A DNA stretch of 54,684 bases from UBA7445 sp042096455. GTDB lineage: Bacteria; Verrucomicrobiota; Verrucomicrobiia; Opitutales; Coraliomargaritaceae. A program made the translations under genes and the position numbers. Under the pieces are notes generated by a model. It worked only from the letters and a program-made list of their open reading frames with translations. It ran no database searches and was not told where the DNA came from. Below are positions 15,661 through 24,385 of this stretch, one piece after another. Position 1 is the first letter of the stretch, and every line of letters starts with the position of its first letter. The DNA is taken from positions 1-54,684 of the forward strand of contig JBELLU010000004.1 in NCBI GenBank assembly GCA_042096455.1, given 5' to 3'.

Positions 15661-17136
15661 ATGCGCATTCCGTTTTTGAAACTGCCCCCCTTCCCAAAGG
15701 TGAGCTTAGTCCACGCTCTCGTCTGCCTCAGCCTGAATTGGATCGGCGCTGCCAGTCTAGCGGGTCAAAGCGAAAAAGATCCCTTTGAGGGTAACTGGGC
15801 AGTGGCCTCCAAGACAAGCGAAGCGGTCATTGTGCTTCTGAAGCCCAGCGGCGAAGCTTCCTATTTCAAGGTCAAAGGCCCGGATCGCACTGTCTATACA
15901 GGGCAGTGGTCCACCCTTGAGGGCGTGGCGACCGCGAAATGGGCGGATGGTTCCGAACACCGTTTTCGCCAAGGTGCCTTTGATCTCGTCGCCACCTTTA
16001 TCAATGCAACCGGCGAGGAAACCAAGGATCTGACTGCGAAAGCCGTGCCCGATGGCATTCTGGGGCAATGGGCCAAACCGCCCGCGCGCGATGACGCGGA
16101 CGCTGCCGACCTGGAAAATACCTTCTTTGGTTTATGGGAAATGGAAACCGCTGCGGGGGAAACCGTTTTTGTGATGGTCTCCCCGGATCGCAGTGCCGCC
16201 ACGAATGCGGGCGGCTCAGATGAAAGCGGCCTGCACGGTGCCTGGATAAAACAGGGAAGCGAATTGCATTTGATCTGGGAAAACGGGGATTACTCCATTC
16301 TGCGCGAGGCGGTAAGGGGTCATGACTACACCCGCATTCCAGCCGGGCTGATTCTCGAGGACGCCCCCCGGAATTTTCGCGCCATCGCACGGACCGCGAC
16401 TGAGAACGCCCCCGCCGAATGGCTCGAAACCTACCGCGCTCAGCAAGAGGCAACCCCCAGCGGTTATATTTTCTCTTCCCGCAAGGATGCCCGCAATTTC
16501 TATCGCGGCACATGGCTCATCCAACACGCCGACGAAATTTATGAACGGATCACGGTCCGGAAATACGGCGGTCTGGAAACCTCGCGCGACCCAAGCCTCC
16601 ACGGCGACTGGCTCCTTTCCGGTCAAAATGTCATGCTACGCTGGGATGACGGCATGCGAAAAATCCTGAGTCCAGCCGGTCGCGGGTTCGTTTACTACAG
16701 TTACGCGCCCGGCCAACCGCTGGACGGTGTGCCCACCCGGATTCGCCCGGCGACGCCCGAGGGAGCTGAAAAATTATCGACCCTGCAAGCGGGCCGCAAA
16801 GCATTTGCCGAGACACTGCTTGCCCGCGCGCAGGCTGCCGGCATCAATCCCGGCGATCAGGGCAAAGCGGGCCCGGGTGACTGGGTCTGGCCCTTCAGTC
16901 GCCAGAAAAGTGAAGGAGGCGAAGCACTCTTGACCGGTGGACAAACCGGAGAAGCCGCTTACTCGAACGATCCCTGGTGGTGGCCCCTGTGGAGCGAACA
17001 AAGCCCCATCGGCGAAAACGAAACAGAAGGTGGCGATGCCGCGCTTGACGCCGAACCGGAAAGCGAAGAGCTTGATCAGAAGACCGGCCTCCAACCGCTT
17101 CGGGTAGAGAAAAGTAAATGGTATTGGCCCTTCTGA
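15661..17136 (+). CDS. exported protein with three beta-type repeats and three WxWP[FL] motifs
   Basis: 491 residues; I do not recognise the family. An N-terminal signal (about 13-35, ending ASLAGQS) indicates export. Three repeats of about 55 residues, at about 42-97, 155-209 and 280-331, each start with an FxGxW-like motif and end with GxW then W[AED][DN]G (GQW...WADG, GAW...WENG, GDW...WDDG). The last 85 residues are Gly/Glu-rich and carry WVWPF (408-412), WWWPL (439-443) and WYWPF (487-491, the exact C-terminus). It lies 58 bases after surE and 36 before glyA. Inference: an envelope protein whose aromatic motifs bind a partner or membrane. Function unknown. Confidence 0.8.
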   Translation: MRIPFLKLPPFPKVSLVHALVCLSLNWIGAASLAGQSEKDPFEGNWAVASKTSEAVIVLLKPSGEASYFKVKGPDRTVYTGQWSTLEGVATAKWADGSEHRFRQGAFDLVATFINATGEETKDLTAKAVPDGILGQWAKPPARDDADAADLENTFFGLWEMETAAGETVFVMVSPDRSAATNAGGSDESGLHGAWIKQGSELHLIWENGDYSILREAVRGHDYTRIPAGLILEDAPRNFRAIARTATENAPAEWLETYRAQQEATPSGYIFSSRKDARNFYRGTWLIQHADEIYERITVRKYGGLETSRDPSLHGDWLLSGQNVMLRWDDGMRKILSPAGRGFVYYSYAPGQPLDGVPTRIRPATPEGAEKLSTLQAGRKAFAETLLARAQAAGINPGDQGKAGPGDWVWPFSRQKSEGGEALLTGGQTGEAAYSNDPWWWPLWSEQSPIGENETEGGDAALDAEPESEELDQKTGLQPLRVEKSKWYWPF

Positions 17137-17172
17137 TTTGCAGCTTTTGAAAAATCCGTAATCTAAAGAATA

Positions 17173-18444
17173 ATGACAACCACCACACCCAATCAATTGA
17201 ACGATCAACCACTCCAAGCACTGGACCCCGAAATCGCAGAGGCGATTGCCGCGGAACGGCAGCGCCAGGAGAACCACATTGAATTGATCGCGTCCGAAAA
17301 TTTCACCCTACCCGCCGTAATCGAAGCACAAGGCTCGGTTCTGACCAACAAGTATGCTGAAGGCTACCCCGGCAAACGCTACTACGGCGGCTGCGAGCAC
17401 GTTGATCGCGTCGAGGAACTCGCCATTGAGCGCGCCAAGCACCTCTTTGGCGCCGACCACGCCAACGTCCAACCGCACTCGGGCAGTCAGGCAAACGCCG
17501 CCGTCTACCTTTCGGTTCTGCGCCCTGGCGACAAAATCCTCACGATGAACCTCTCCGATGGTGGTCACCTCACACATGGGCACCCGATGAATTTCAGCGG
17601 CATCTATCACGAAGTCGTCAACTACGGGGTCAACGCCGAGAGCGGTCGCATCGACTACGACCTCATCGCGGAGAGTGCGCGCCGCGAACAACCCAAGATG
17701 ATCACAGTGGGCGCTTCGGCGTATTCCCGCACCATTGATTTTGCCCGCATGGGTGAAATCGCGCGTGAAGTGGGCGCTTACCTGCTGGCGGATATCGCGC
17801 ACATCGCCGGTCTGGTCGCGGCGGGGGTTCACCCCTCGCCGGTACCCCATGCCGATTTTGTCACCACCACCACGCACAAAACCCTCCGCGGCCCCCGAGG
17901 CGGACTGATCCTCTGCAAGGGTGAACACGCCAAGAAAATTGACAGTGCGGTTTTTCCCGGCACACAGGGCGGCCCCCTCATGCACGTCATCGCCGCCAAA
18001 GCCGTTTGCTTTAAAGAAGCCGCAAATGAATCATTCCGAGCCTATCAGGCACAGGTTGCCGCCAATGCCAATGCGCTGGCAAACGCCCTCAGTGAACGAG
18101 GCCACCACGTCATCAGCGGCGGGACCGACAACCACTTGCTCATGCTGGATCTGCGCAAAAAAGACCCTGAGCTCACCGGTAAAGTCGCCCAGATAGCACT
18201 CGACCAAGCCCATATCACCGCCAACAAAAATACCGTGCCGGGTGAAACACGCAGCCCCTTCCAGACCAGCGGCATCCGCTTTGGGACACCCGCGGTCACT
18301 TCCCGCGGAATGAATGAGGCGGATATGGAACAGATCGCCGAAGCCATCGACACGGTGCTCAACGCACCGGAAGATCCCGAGGCCATCACCAAGGCCCGCG
18401 AAATCGCACAGGCGCTCTGTGACAAATACCCCCTTCCCTATTAA
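17173..18444 (+). CDS. glyA: serine hydroxymethyltransferase
   Basis: 423 residues, full length. It converts serine and tetrahydrofolate to glycine and 5,10-methylene-tetrahydrofolate, the main one-carbon source for purine and thymidylate synthesis; several purine genes are in this window. Visible motifs are HIELIASENF at about 36-45, NKYAEGYPGKRYYGGCEHVD, QPHSGSQAN, and the PLP lysine in TTTTHKTLRGPRGG. The C-terminal RxGTPAVTSRGM matches the family. The start is the ATG at 17173. A terminator-like hairpin follows at 18487. Confidence 0.97.
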   Translation: MTTTTPNQLNDQPLQALDPEIAEAIAAERQRQENHIELIASENFTLPAVIEAQGSVLTNKYAEGYPGKRYYGGCEHVDRVEELAIERAKHLFGADHANVQPHSGSQANAAVYLSVLRPGDKILTMNLSDGGHLTHGHPMNFSGIYHEVVNYGVNAESGRIDYDLIAESARREQPKMITVGASAYSRTIDFARMGEIAREVGAYLLADIAHIAGLVAAGVHPSPVPHADFVTTTTHKTLRGPRGGLILCKGEHAKKIDSAVFPGTQGGPLMHVIAAKAVCFKEAANESFRAYQAQVAANANALANALSERGHHVISGGTDNHLLMLDLRKKDPELTGKVAQIALDQAHITANKNTVPGETRSPFQTSGIRFGTPAVTSRGMNEADMEQIAEAIDTVLNAPEDPEAITKAREIAQALCDKYPLPY

Positions 18445-18486
18445 GCGGGAAGGCCGTCTGCTGCGGAAGGCTCACAAAAATAGTAT

Positions 18487-18515
18487 TGCCTCCAACGATC
18501 TCTGGAGGCAGTGTT
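18487..18515 (+). terminator. intrinsic terminator after glyA
   Basis: An 8-bp perfect stem, TGCCTCCA (18487-18494) and TGGAGGCA (18503-18510), with an 8-base loop. G-U pairs can extend it by two, and GTTTT follows. It lies 42 bases after the glyA stop. Confidence 0.6.
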
Positions 18516-18544
18516 TTAAATATTCGCTTTTGCCTGCTTATACA
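18515..18544 (+). promoter_or_regulatory. possible promoter of the pseudopilin gene
   Basis: TTTAAA (18515-18520) and TATACA (18539-18544) are 18 bases apart; the gene starts at 18571. It lies directly after the glyA terminator. Seen by eye only. Confidence 0.35.
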
Positions 18545-18570
18545 GACAATTCAAACCCCACATTTAAATT

Positions 18571-19263
18571 ATGAAGCAAAAGAAATCAGCCAACGCAGGT
18601 TTTACCCTGATCGAACTCCTCACCGTTATTGCAATCATCGGCATCCTCGCCGCGATTCTTATTCCCGCGGTGGGTAAAGTGCGTGAGACCGCCAACAAGA
18701 TGCGCTCCTCCGCCAACATTCGTTCCATCGCGGTTTCCTATGCCACCTATTCATCTTCCGGAGGTCGGGTCCGCACCCTTACTGCTTCCAAACTGAATAC
18801 CAAAAACATTCATGCCGTTGCTGAGTTTCTTGCCAAGCAGGTTGAGCTCTATGACGCGAGTGTTTGGATCATCGATTCAGACCCCAAGTTTATTGATTTC
18901 GAAAACGACGGCGGCGATGTCCCCGCGATTATCGGATATCGCGACTCCAACAACGCCTTCCAAACCAGCAACGACTGGTCAACGAGTGTTCCCCTGGGCT
19001 ATGACTTCGCACTCGCTGCCGGAGGCAATGACCCTGCAACCACGACCCCTTTGACCTGGACCCGCGGACTCACCAGTTCAGGTACCTGGCCAAAGGATTC
19101 CCCCTGGGGTCTGGGTGGACACATTGCCTACCTCGATGGTCACGTCCAATTTTATAATGACCTCGAGGGCGAAGACGGTCAGCTCGTAGACCCAACCAAT
19201 GGGCAACCCACCAGCAACATCCTCGATATTCACAGTAGCAACGACATCGTTCGCGCTGACTAG
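18571..19263 (+). CDS. type II secretion/type IV pilus-like pseudopilin
   Basis: 230 residues. The N-terminus is a textbook class III signal: basic MKQKKSANAG, then FTLIELLTVIAIIGILAAILIP with cleavage between G and F and the Glu at +5. The rest has the layout of the abundant verrucomicrobial/planctomycete pseudopilins: a long helix, then a globular part ending with a GGHIAYLDGHVQFYNDLEG segment. Such proteins are processed by a prepilin peptidase and assembled in the envelope. No secretion machinery gene is near. It has its own likely promoter and terminator, so it is probably a single-gene unit. Confidence 0.9.
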   Translation: MKQKKSANAGFTLIELLTVIAIIGILAAILIPAVGKVRETANKMRSSANIRSIAVSYATYSSSGGRVRTLTASKLNTKNIHAVAEFLAKQVELYDASVWIIDSDPKFIDFENDGGDVPAIIGYRDSNNAFQTSNDWSTSVPLGYDFALAAGGNDPATTTPLTWTRGLTSSGTWPKDSPWGLGGHIAYLDGHVQFYNDLEGEDGQLVDPTNGQPTSNILDIHSSNDIVRAD

Positions 19264-19290
19264 GCCGCTCAGCCAATCCAAGTTTAACAC

Positions 19291-19325
19291 GAAGGCCGGG
19301 CTCTTGCAGTCCGGCCTTCATCATT
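19291..19325 (+). terminator. hairpin terminator after the pseudopilin gene
   Basis: A perfect 9-bp stem, GAAGGCCGG (19291-19299) and CCGGCCTTC (19311-19319), with an 11-base loop. The tail is only moderately T-rich (ATCATTAT). Confidence 0.55.
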
Positions 19326-19389
19326 ATATCAACTTTCCGATTTATTGGTTTGTATAAATATCACTCAAACCATTGATTAATAAAAAATA

Positions 19390-21069
19390 ATGGAAAAAGA
19401 GAGTCCAATCTACGTCCTGGGGCACAAAAACCCTGACGCAGATGCCATCTGCTCTGCACTGGCATATTCCGCCTACAAGCATGCGATGGGTGAGAAAAAT
19501 TATGTCGCGGCGCGCTGCGGAAACACCAACCCCCGTATTGACGCGATCCTCGAGCATTTTCAATTGCCGGTCCCGGTCTTTCTGGGCGATGTCACGCCGC
19601 GTATTGAGGCAATCATGAGCCGCACCCTCCGCAAGGTGACTCCGCAAAGCACCTGTGCGGAAGCACTCGAATTGATCGATAAATACGACGTGCGGGCACT
19701 CCCGGTCACCGATACCGCAGACCGACTGCTAGGCGTCATCAGCTTCTTCCAGCTCGGGGAATTTTTTGTGCCGAAGCCCCGCTCATCCAAGGACATGCGC
19801 CGGGTAAAAACCAATATGGACTCCATTGTGCGCTCACTCAACGCCGAGGCGCTCCACCTTGTCTCGCCTTTGGACGTGCAGGAACTCTACGTACGTGTCG
19901 GGGCGATGCACATAAAATCCTTCAACAGTTACCGGAGAGAAAGCGATATGCCCGCCGAGCAATCCATCATTGTGGTGGGTGACCGACGTGACATTCAGGA
20001 ATTGTGCATCGAGAAAGGCGTCCGCCTCCTCGTCATCACCGGCGGGCTCAAGGTGGATCCTGAAATCCTACAACTTGCAAAAGATAAGGGCGTATCTCTC
20101 ATTATCAGTCCCTATGATTCTGCCTCCACCTCCTGGATCATTCGGACCGCCACCCACATCGATAGTCTCTTTGAGAAAAAAGTGAAATGTTTCTCAGCGG
20201 AGGACAGCATCCAATCGGTCAAGCACCGCATTGCCTCGCTCAATGACCCGCTCTACATGGTCACAAACGACAGCAATCAATTGCTTGGGGTTTTTTCCAA
20301 GAGCGACATTCTGCGCCCAAGCAAAACGCGGATCGCTCTGGTCGATCACAATGAATTGAACCAAGCCGTTAACGGCGCCGACAAGGTTCAGATTACCGAA
20401 ATCCTGGATCACCACAAACTCGGCAACTTGCCAACGCAAAAACCGATTCTCTTCATCAACCGCCCGGTGGGGTCAACCTGCTCCATTGTAGCTGATCTCT
20501 TTCGCAAAAGTGGACTCACCCCCTCGCGCGCCATTGCCGGAGCGATGATGTCAGGAATTATATCCGATACCCTGCACCTCAATAGCCCGACGACCACGCC
20601 GCTGGAAGGCGAATTACTGGAATGGTTGAGCCCGATTGCCGGCATTGAGAGCAAGACCTTGGCGGAACTCATTTTCTCATCCGGGTCGGTCATCCTCAAT
20701 TCGAGCCCTGAAGATGTCATCCGCTCCGACTGCAAGGAATACGTTGAAAACCACTTCCGTTACAGCGTCTCGCAAATCGAGGAACTGGGCTTTGATAATT
20801 TCAACGCCCACAGCGATGCCTTGGACGCGGCTTTGAAAGCGCACCGCAAAAGCGAGGGACTGGGCTTGAGCTTCCTCTTGATTACCGACGTCAACTCACA
20901 GGACTCCCTGCTCGTTGTGAGCGGTGAACAACAGGTTCTGGATTGGATCAATTACCCTCAGCGCGGCAAAAACAACGTATACTTCCTTTCCGGAATCGTG
21001 AGCCGTAAAAAGCAATTGATTCCCTACATCGGGAGTCTGCTCAAGAGCTCCGGCATCCTGGAATCCTAA
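19390..21069 (+). CDS. manganese-dependent (family II) inorganic pyrophosphatase with CBS and DRTGG domains
   Basis: 559 residues, far longer than the plain family II enzyme of about 310. It splits pyrophosphate in the cytosol. The DHH-type catalytic half starts at the N-terminus with GHKNPDADAICSA (about 11-23). It is interrupted by a CBS motif (IMSRTLRKVTPQSTCAEAL ... RLLGVISFF), a DRTGG-like middle, and a second CBS motif (ending LLGVFSKSDIL). It then resumes with the DHHKLGN motif and GSTCSIVADLF, plus the DHHA2 domain at the C-terminus. Known of such enzymes: adenine nucleotides bound to the CBS pair control activity. A PPi-type phosphofructokinase is also in this window, so PPi level may matter in this cell. 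Confidence 0.93.
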   Translation: MEKESPIYVLGHKNPDADAICSALAYSAYKHAMGEKNYVAARCGNTNPRIDAILEHFQLPVPVFLGDVTPRIEAIMSRTLRKVTPQSTCAEALELIDKYDVRALPVTDTADRLLGVISFFQLGEFFVPKPRSSKDMRRVKTNMDSIVRSLNAEALHLVSPLDVQELYVRVGAMHIKSFNSYRRESDMPAEQSIIVVGDRRDIQELCIEKGVRLLVITGGLKVDPEILQLAKDKGVSLIISPYDSASTSWIIRTATHIDSLFEKKVKCFSAEDSIQSVKHRIASLNDPLYMVTNDSNQLLGVFSKSDILRPSKTRIALVDHNELNQAVNGADKVQITEILDHHKLGNLPTQKPILFINRPVGSTCSIVADLFRKSGLTPSRAIAGAMMSGIISDTLHLNSPTTTPLEGELLEWLSPIAGIESKTLAELIFSSGSVILNSSPEDVIRSDCKEYVENHFRYSVSQIEELGFDNFNAHSDALDAALKAHRKSEGLGLSFLLITDVNSQDSLLVVSGEQQVLDWINYPQRGKNNVYFLSGIVSRKKQLIPYIGSLLKSSGILES

Positions 21070-21088
21070 GCGGAATCAATCGCTTGCC

Positions 21089-21847
21089 TTACGGCCTCGA
21101 GTCGGCACGTCGCCAACGGCTTGCCTGCGCGATGCTATATTGGAATTTGCGCGCATGCTCGCGTATCAGGAAGGGCATATCCCACGCCCGCTCCAGTGTG
21201 AACATGGGCTCCAATGAAGCGCGCAAACCGGCAAAGGAATCGGCCGCCCCTTCCCCAAGCCAATTTGCCCGGGGGGTATACGCTTCCAGCCAGGTAAAGG
21301 GAGTCGTAATAAAAAGCTGCCCGCCGGGGCGCACCAATTCCGGCAAACGACTCAACAAACGCATCGGTTCCGGCAAGCGACAAATAAGATTGCATGCCAG
21401 CACGACGTCAAATTGCCCGAGGTCGGCGCGCAGATCCTGCGCATCCCCGGTTTCAAACGACATTTTGGCGCGATCGATAGCGGCGTCGATTTCCAGTTCC
21501 AGTCGGGTTTGCGTAGATCCCTCGTCCAAGCGTGGTGCCGAAACTTTCCCAGTAGATTGCAACTGCCTAGCCGCAGCAATGAAAGCCTCGGAGTAATCAA
21601 TCCCAATCACCTCCGCACAGTGGCGCGCGAGCTCGAAACTGCTGCCTCCAACCGCACAGCCCAAATCCAGTGCCCGGGCTTCCGATTTTATCGATTCAAA
21701 ATCCAAACCCTCCGTGACACAGCGAACCGGGAAACCCAACGCATCGGTTGCTCCAAAAGGATAGGGAAATTGCTCCGCCTCATTCGCATAGTGAAATACG
21801 AGATACTGCTGCAAGAGCGCATCTGTCTCGTAGGGATTCTCCGGCAT
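21089..21847 (-). CDS. SAM-dependent methyltransferase, stand-alone OvoA C-terminal type (putative 4-mercaptohistidine N1-methyltransferase)
   Basis: 252 residues. It is a class I methyltransferase: the SAM-binding motif I is ALDLGCAVGGSSFELA, followed by the acidic motif II in VIGIDYS. The overall sequence fits the C-terminal domain of the ovothiol enzyme OvoA: LLQQYLVFHYANEAEQFPYPFG at the start, VLACNLICRLPEPMRLL, LFITTPFTWLEAYTPRANWLG, and the end PFLIREHARKFQYSIAQASRW. That domain methylates N1 of the histidine ring of 4-mercaptohistidine to make ovothiol A. Here it is a separate gene with no sulfoxide synthase in the window. It starts 3 bases after the aminopeptidase-like gene, so the two are co-transcribed. 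Confidence 0.8.
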   Translation of the reverse strand: MPENPYETDALLQQYLVFHYANEAEQFPYPFGATDALGFPVRCVTEGLDFESIKSEARALDLGCAVGGSSFELARHCAEVIGIDYSEAFIAAARQLQSTGKVSAPRLDEGSTQTRLELEIDAAIDRAKMSFETGDAQDLRADLGQFDVVLACNLICRLPEPMRLLSRLPELVRPGGQLFITTPFTWLEAYTPRANWLGEGAADSFAGLRASLEPMFTLERAWDMPFLIREHARKFQYSIAQASRWRRADSRP

Positions 21848-21850
21848 CGG

Positions 21851-23023
21851 TTAAGCCTCAACCGGAGCTTCGTTTTCCAGACAGGCAACCATGAACTCCG
21901 CAGGCTTGTAGTTGCGAATGAGGACCGTGGATTTTCCGTCTTTAATCATTCGCGCCTCGGGGAGACGAATTTCAGGGGTCTTGTGTGGCGCGTAGAGGAC
22001 GTCGTCATGCGAGGCATTCTTATGCTCCTTGAAAAGATCCGGCGTTATTTTTCCACCGAGATGATCGTCCCGACCGGTGGCGACATGAATCGTGCCCAGA
22101 ATTTTCTCGTCCTGAATATCACGCCCGGAGAAGGGTAAGACCTGCGTGCCAAAGCCGAGTTCGCCAATCGCTCCCACCATGGGATCATCCGCGAGGCGCT
22201 GGTTGTGCGCTTCAATTTCCGCATAATCACCATAGACGAACTGCGATTTATAGATGGTGCCGTCTTTCACATGTAAGAGACCAATGGTTTCTTCACTGTA
22301 TTTAAAAGGGAAGACACCCTCCGCGCTTTCAGGAACAAAGTAGACTTCGCCCGCGGGAAGATTGGCGACGTCCGGTTTGCCCGGAGGACATAAACCATGG
22401 CTCTTTTGCGCCTCCTGACCGTTGGTGTGAAGGAGCAGGGTATACACCTCGCCCTCAACCTGAAAGTCGATTTCAAAACGATCCGCCTGAGTCAGGCCAA
22501 GGCGCAAACGCTCCGCCTCTTCACTGACGAGATCATAATCAACCGCCAGCCCGGTATCGAGAATGATTTGATTGAGCCCGTGCAAGGTCGCGCCACGGAA
22601 GCCGAATTCCTTGCATTTGGCGGTGAGGGGCGCAGTCGCAGAAAAAGTGGAAACGGTTAGAATGATATCGTAATTCGGGTATATATCCCGATCGAGACTC
22701 AATTCTTTGCCGCTGGGATCGCAACAGAGATCCTCCATGTCGAGATTACTGCCACCCGTTTCCTGATAAGCGAAAATTTCACCTCCGGTCCAATTCATGA
22801 CCTCGAGGGCGCCTTCCTTGAAACCCTTATAGAAAACTTCGTGCCCATAATTTTGGATGGAGAGGGTCTCGTCTTCGAGGAATTTGAAATCCTTGATGTC
22901 ATGCGGATCGGGGAGATCAATCAGAATACAGGCTCTCTCACCATTGCCCGCACCAAAGCAGGTGGTGAGCAAACGGGTAAGACTGAAAGGCGGAAAGTTA
23001 CGTGCTGCAGCGTCGAGTATCAT
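21851..23023 (-). CDS. M29/aminopeptidase-T-like metalloprotein
   Basis: 390 residues from the ATG at 23023; the frame extends 14 residues upstream with an unlike leader. The C-terminal half resembles the M29 aminopeptidase family: AGEVYFVPE with a metal-ligand-type Glu, AIGELGFGTQ with a second Glu, DEKILGTIHVATG with a His, and a HDDVLY with His and Asp. These match the order of the known metal ligands. The N-terminal half is less alike. The ovothiol-type methyltransferase follows after 3 bases, so a role in processing a histidine-thiol compound or peptide is possible but is inference. The protein may be a divergent member with another substrate. Confidence 0.6.
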   Translation of the reverse strand: MILDAAARNFPPFSLTRLLTTCFGAGNGERACILIDLPDPHDIKDFKFLEDETLSIQNYGHEVFYKGFKEGALEVMNWTGGEIFAYQETGGSNLDMEDLCCDPSGKELSLDRDIYPNYDIILTVSTFSATAPLTAKCKEFGFRGATLHGLNQIILDTGLAVDYDLVSEEAERLRLGLTQADRFEIDFQVEGEVYTLLLHTNGQEAQKSHGLCPPGKPDVANLPAGEVYFVPESAEGVFPFKYSEETIGLLHVKDGTIYKSQFVYGDYAEIEAHNQRLADDPMVGAIGELGFGTQVLPFSGRDIQDEKILGTIHVATGRDDHLGGKITPDLFKEHKNASHDDVLYAPHKTPEIRLPEARMIKDGKSTVLIRNYKPAEFMVACLENEAPVEA

Positions 23024-23054
23024 AGTAGTGTAATAAGTTGGTAATAGGAAAAAT

Positions 23055-23082
23055 AGTATACACAAAATAAATCAGGTTCAAA
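23055..23082 (-). promoter_or_regulatory. possible promoter of the aminopeptidase-methyltransferase pair
   Basis: On the minus strand TTTGAA (23082-23077) and TATACT (23060-23055) are 16 bases apart, ending 31 bases before the ATG at 23023. The surrounding 23024-23142 is AT-rich and separates divergent genes. Confidence 0.4.
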
Positions 23083-23142
23083 TGAAAACCAAATAATAAT
23101 AGCCAAATCCGGCGAGATTGCCTAATTTCATTCAAAATATCC

Positions 23143-23730
23143 ATGAAACGCGCCATCGACATCATCGCCAGTTCACTGGGGCTCATCCTGTTCGCACCCC
23201 TCTTGGCGACCCTTTGCATCCTGCAATATCTAAAAATGGGACGGCCGCTTTTCTTTCGACAAATCCGCGCGGGTCGCGGGGGGCTGCCCTTCGAAATCAT
23301 GAAATTCCGCAGTATGCAGGCGGGTTCCGGCAGCGATGCCGCGCGTACCACCGAGTGGGGACGATTTCTGCGCTCCACCAGCCTCGACGAACTCCCTGAA
23401 CTCTGGAATGTCCTGCGCGGAGAAATGAGCCTCGTCGGCCCACGACCCCTTCCAACCGAATATTTGCCGCGCTATTCCAAGGAGCAGGCGCGCAGACATG
23501 AGGTGCGTCCGGGAATCACGGGCTGGGCTCAGGTCAATGGACGCAATGGCCTGACCTGGGAACGCCAGTTCGAACTCGACCTCTGGTATGTTGAAAAAAA
23601 ATCCCTCTGCTTGGATTTCAGGATTCTTTTCCTGACCGTTTTCACCGTACTGCGCCGCAAAGATATCAATGCGTCTGAAACGGTCACACGCCACGCTTTT
23701 GAAGGAAATGCCCCCAAAGAGGAAAGTTGA
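23143..23730 (+). CDS. monotopic phosphoglycosyl transferase (bacterial sugar transferase)
   Basis: 195 residues, the short PglC-like form with only the catalytic domain. It moves a sugar 1-phosphate from a nucleotide sugar to undecaprenyl phosphate at the inner membrane, the first step of a surface glycan. Visible are the N-terminal re-entrant helix (RAIDIIASSLGLILFAPLL), the basic KFRSMQ, the catalytic Asp-Glu pair in TSLDELPELWNVLRGEMSLVGPRP, and the GITGWAQVNGRNGLTWE motif. No other glycan gene is near, so it acts with genes elsewhere. The start is the ATG at 23143. Confidence 0.92.
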   Translation: MKRAIDIIASSLGLILFAPLLATLCILQYLKMGRPLFFRQIRAGRGGLPFEIMKFRSMQAGSGSDAARTTEWGRFLRSTSLDELPELWNVLRGEMSLVGPRPLPTEYLPRYSKEQARRHEVRPGITGWAQVNGRNGLTWERQFELDLWYVEKKSLCLDFRILFLTVFTVLRRKDINASETVTRHAFEGNAPKEES

Positions 23731-23784
23731 TCACCGGAACGGCAAAAGTTTGCCATTTTCAATTGAGTACTTATATTGTTTAAC

Positions 23785-24348
23785 ATGAAGACCCCTTTAT
23801 TCAAAATGCTACCATTGGGAGCAATTCTACTAATCGCAGGTTGCCAAAGTCCCGTAGCGGTGGATTTTGACCGCGCTCAAATCGAGCGCATTCAAGCATT
23901 CACCACCTTCGAGATTGATTCGCGCGAAGAGCGAGCGGGGTATGGCACAATTGCCCTCAGTCCACTCGTGGATCGGCGCGTGCAAAACGCCATCCTCAAT
24001 AACCTTGAGGCAAAGGGTTACGCACGCAGCAAATCGGCAGACTTCCGCATCAACTTCCATACCGTCACCAAGGATCGCACCGATGTCCATGATCTGGGTT
24101 ACGGTCCCGCGCCATTTGGTCGCGAACCGTATTTCGGGGATTACAGCTATGGGCGCCTCTTCATCGACAAATACGAAGAAGGAACCCTCGTGATCGATGT
24201 GATCGACGCGCAAAATAACCGGTTGGTCTGGCGCGGGGTGCATACCCGTCGCTTAGAGCGCAATGCCTTGAGCCCGATGCAGGTGCAAGCCGTGGTGGAT
24301 GCCATCCTCATAAATTTTCCGCCGCTGAGTGCCGGCACTCTGGATTGA
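23785..24348 (+). CDS. DUF4136 lipoprotein
   Basis: 187 residues from the ATG at 23785. A lipoprotein signal is clear: a basic start, a hydrophobic stretch and the lipobox LIAGC with the acylated Cys at about residue 20. The rest fits DUF4136: FTTFEID near the start, SPLVDRRVQNAILNNLEAKGY, then DFRINFHTVT, and GTLVIDVIDAQNNRLVWRG. The family is widespread in Gram-negative bacteria and its function is unknown; it is thought to sit in the outer or inner membrane facing the periplasm. It lies 37 bases before thrH. Confidence 0.85.
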   Translation: MKTPLFKMLPLGAILLIAGCQSPVAVDFDRAQIERIQAFTTFEIDSREERAGYGTIALSPLVDRRVQNAILNNLEAKGYARSKSADFRINFHTVTKDRTDVHDLGYGPAPFGREPYFGDYSYGRLFIDKYEEGTLVIDVIDAQNNRLVWRGVHTRRLERNALSPMQVQAVVDAILINFPPLSAGTLD

Positions 24349-24385
24349 GATTGACTCAACCCCACTTTCCCACGCTTTTGGTGTC

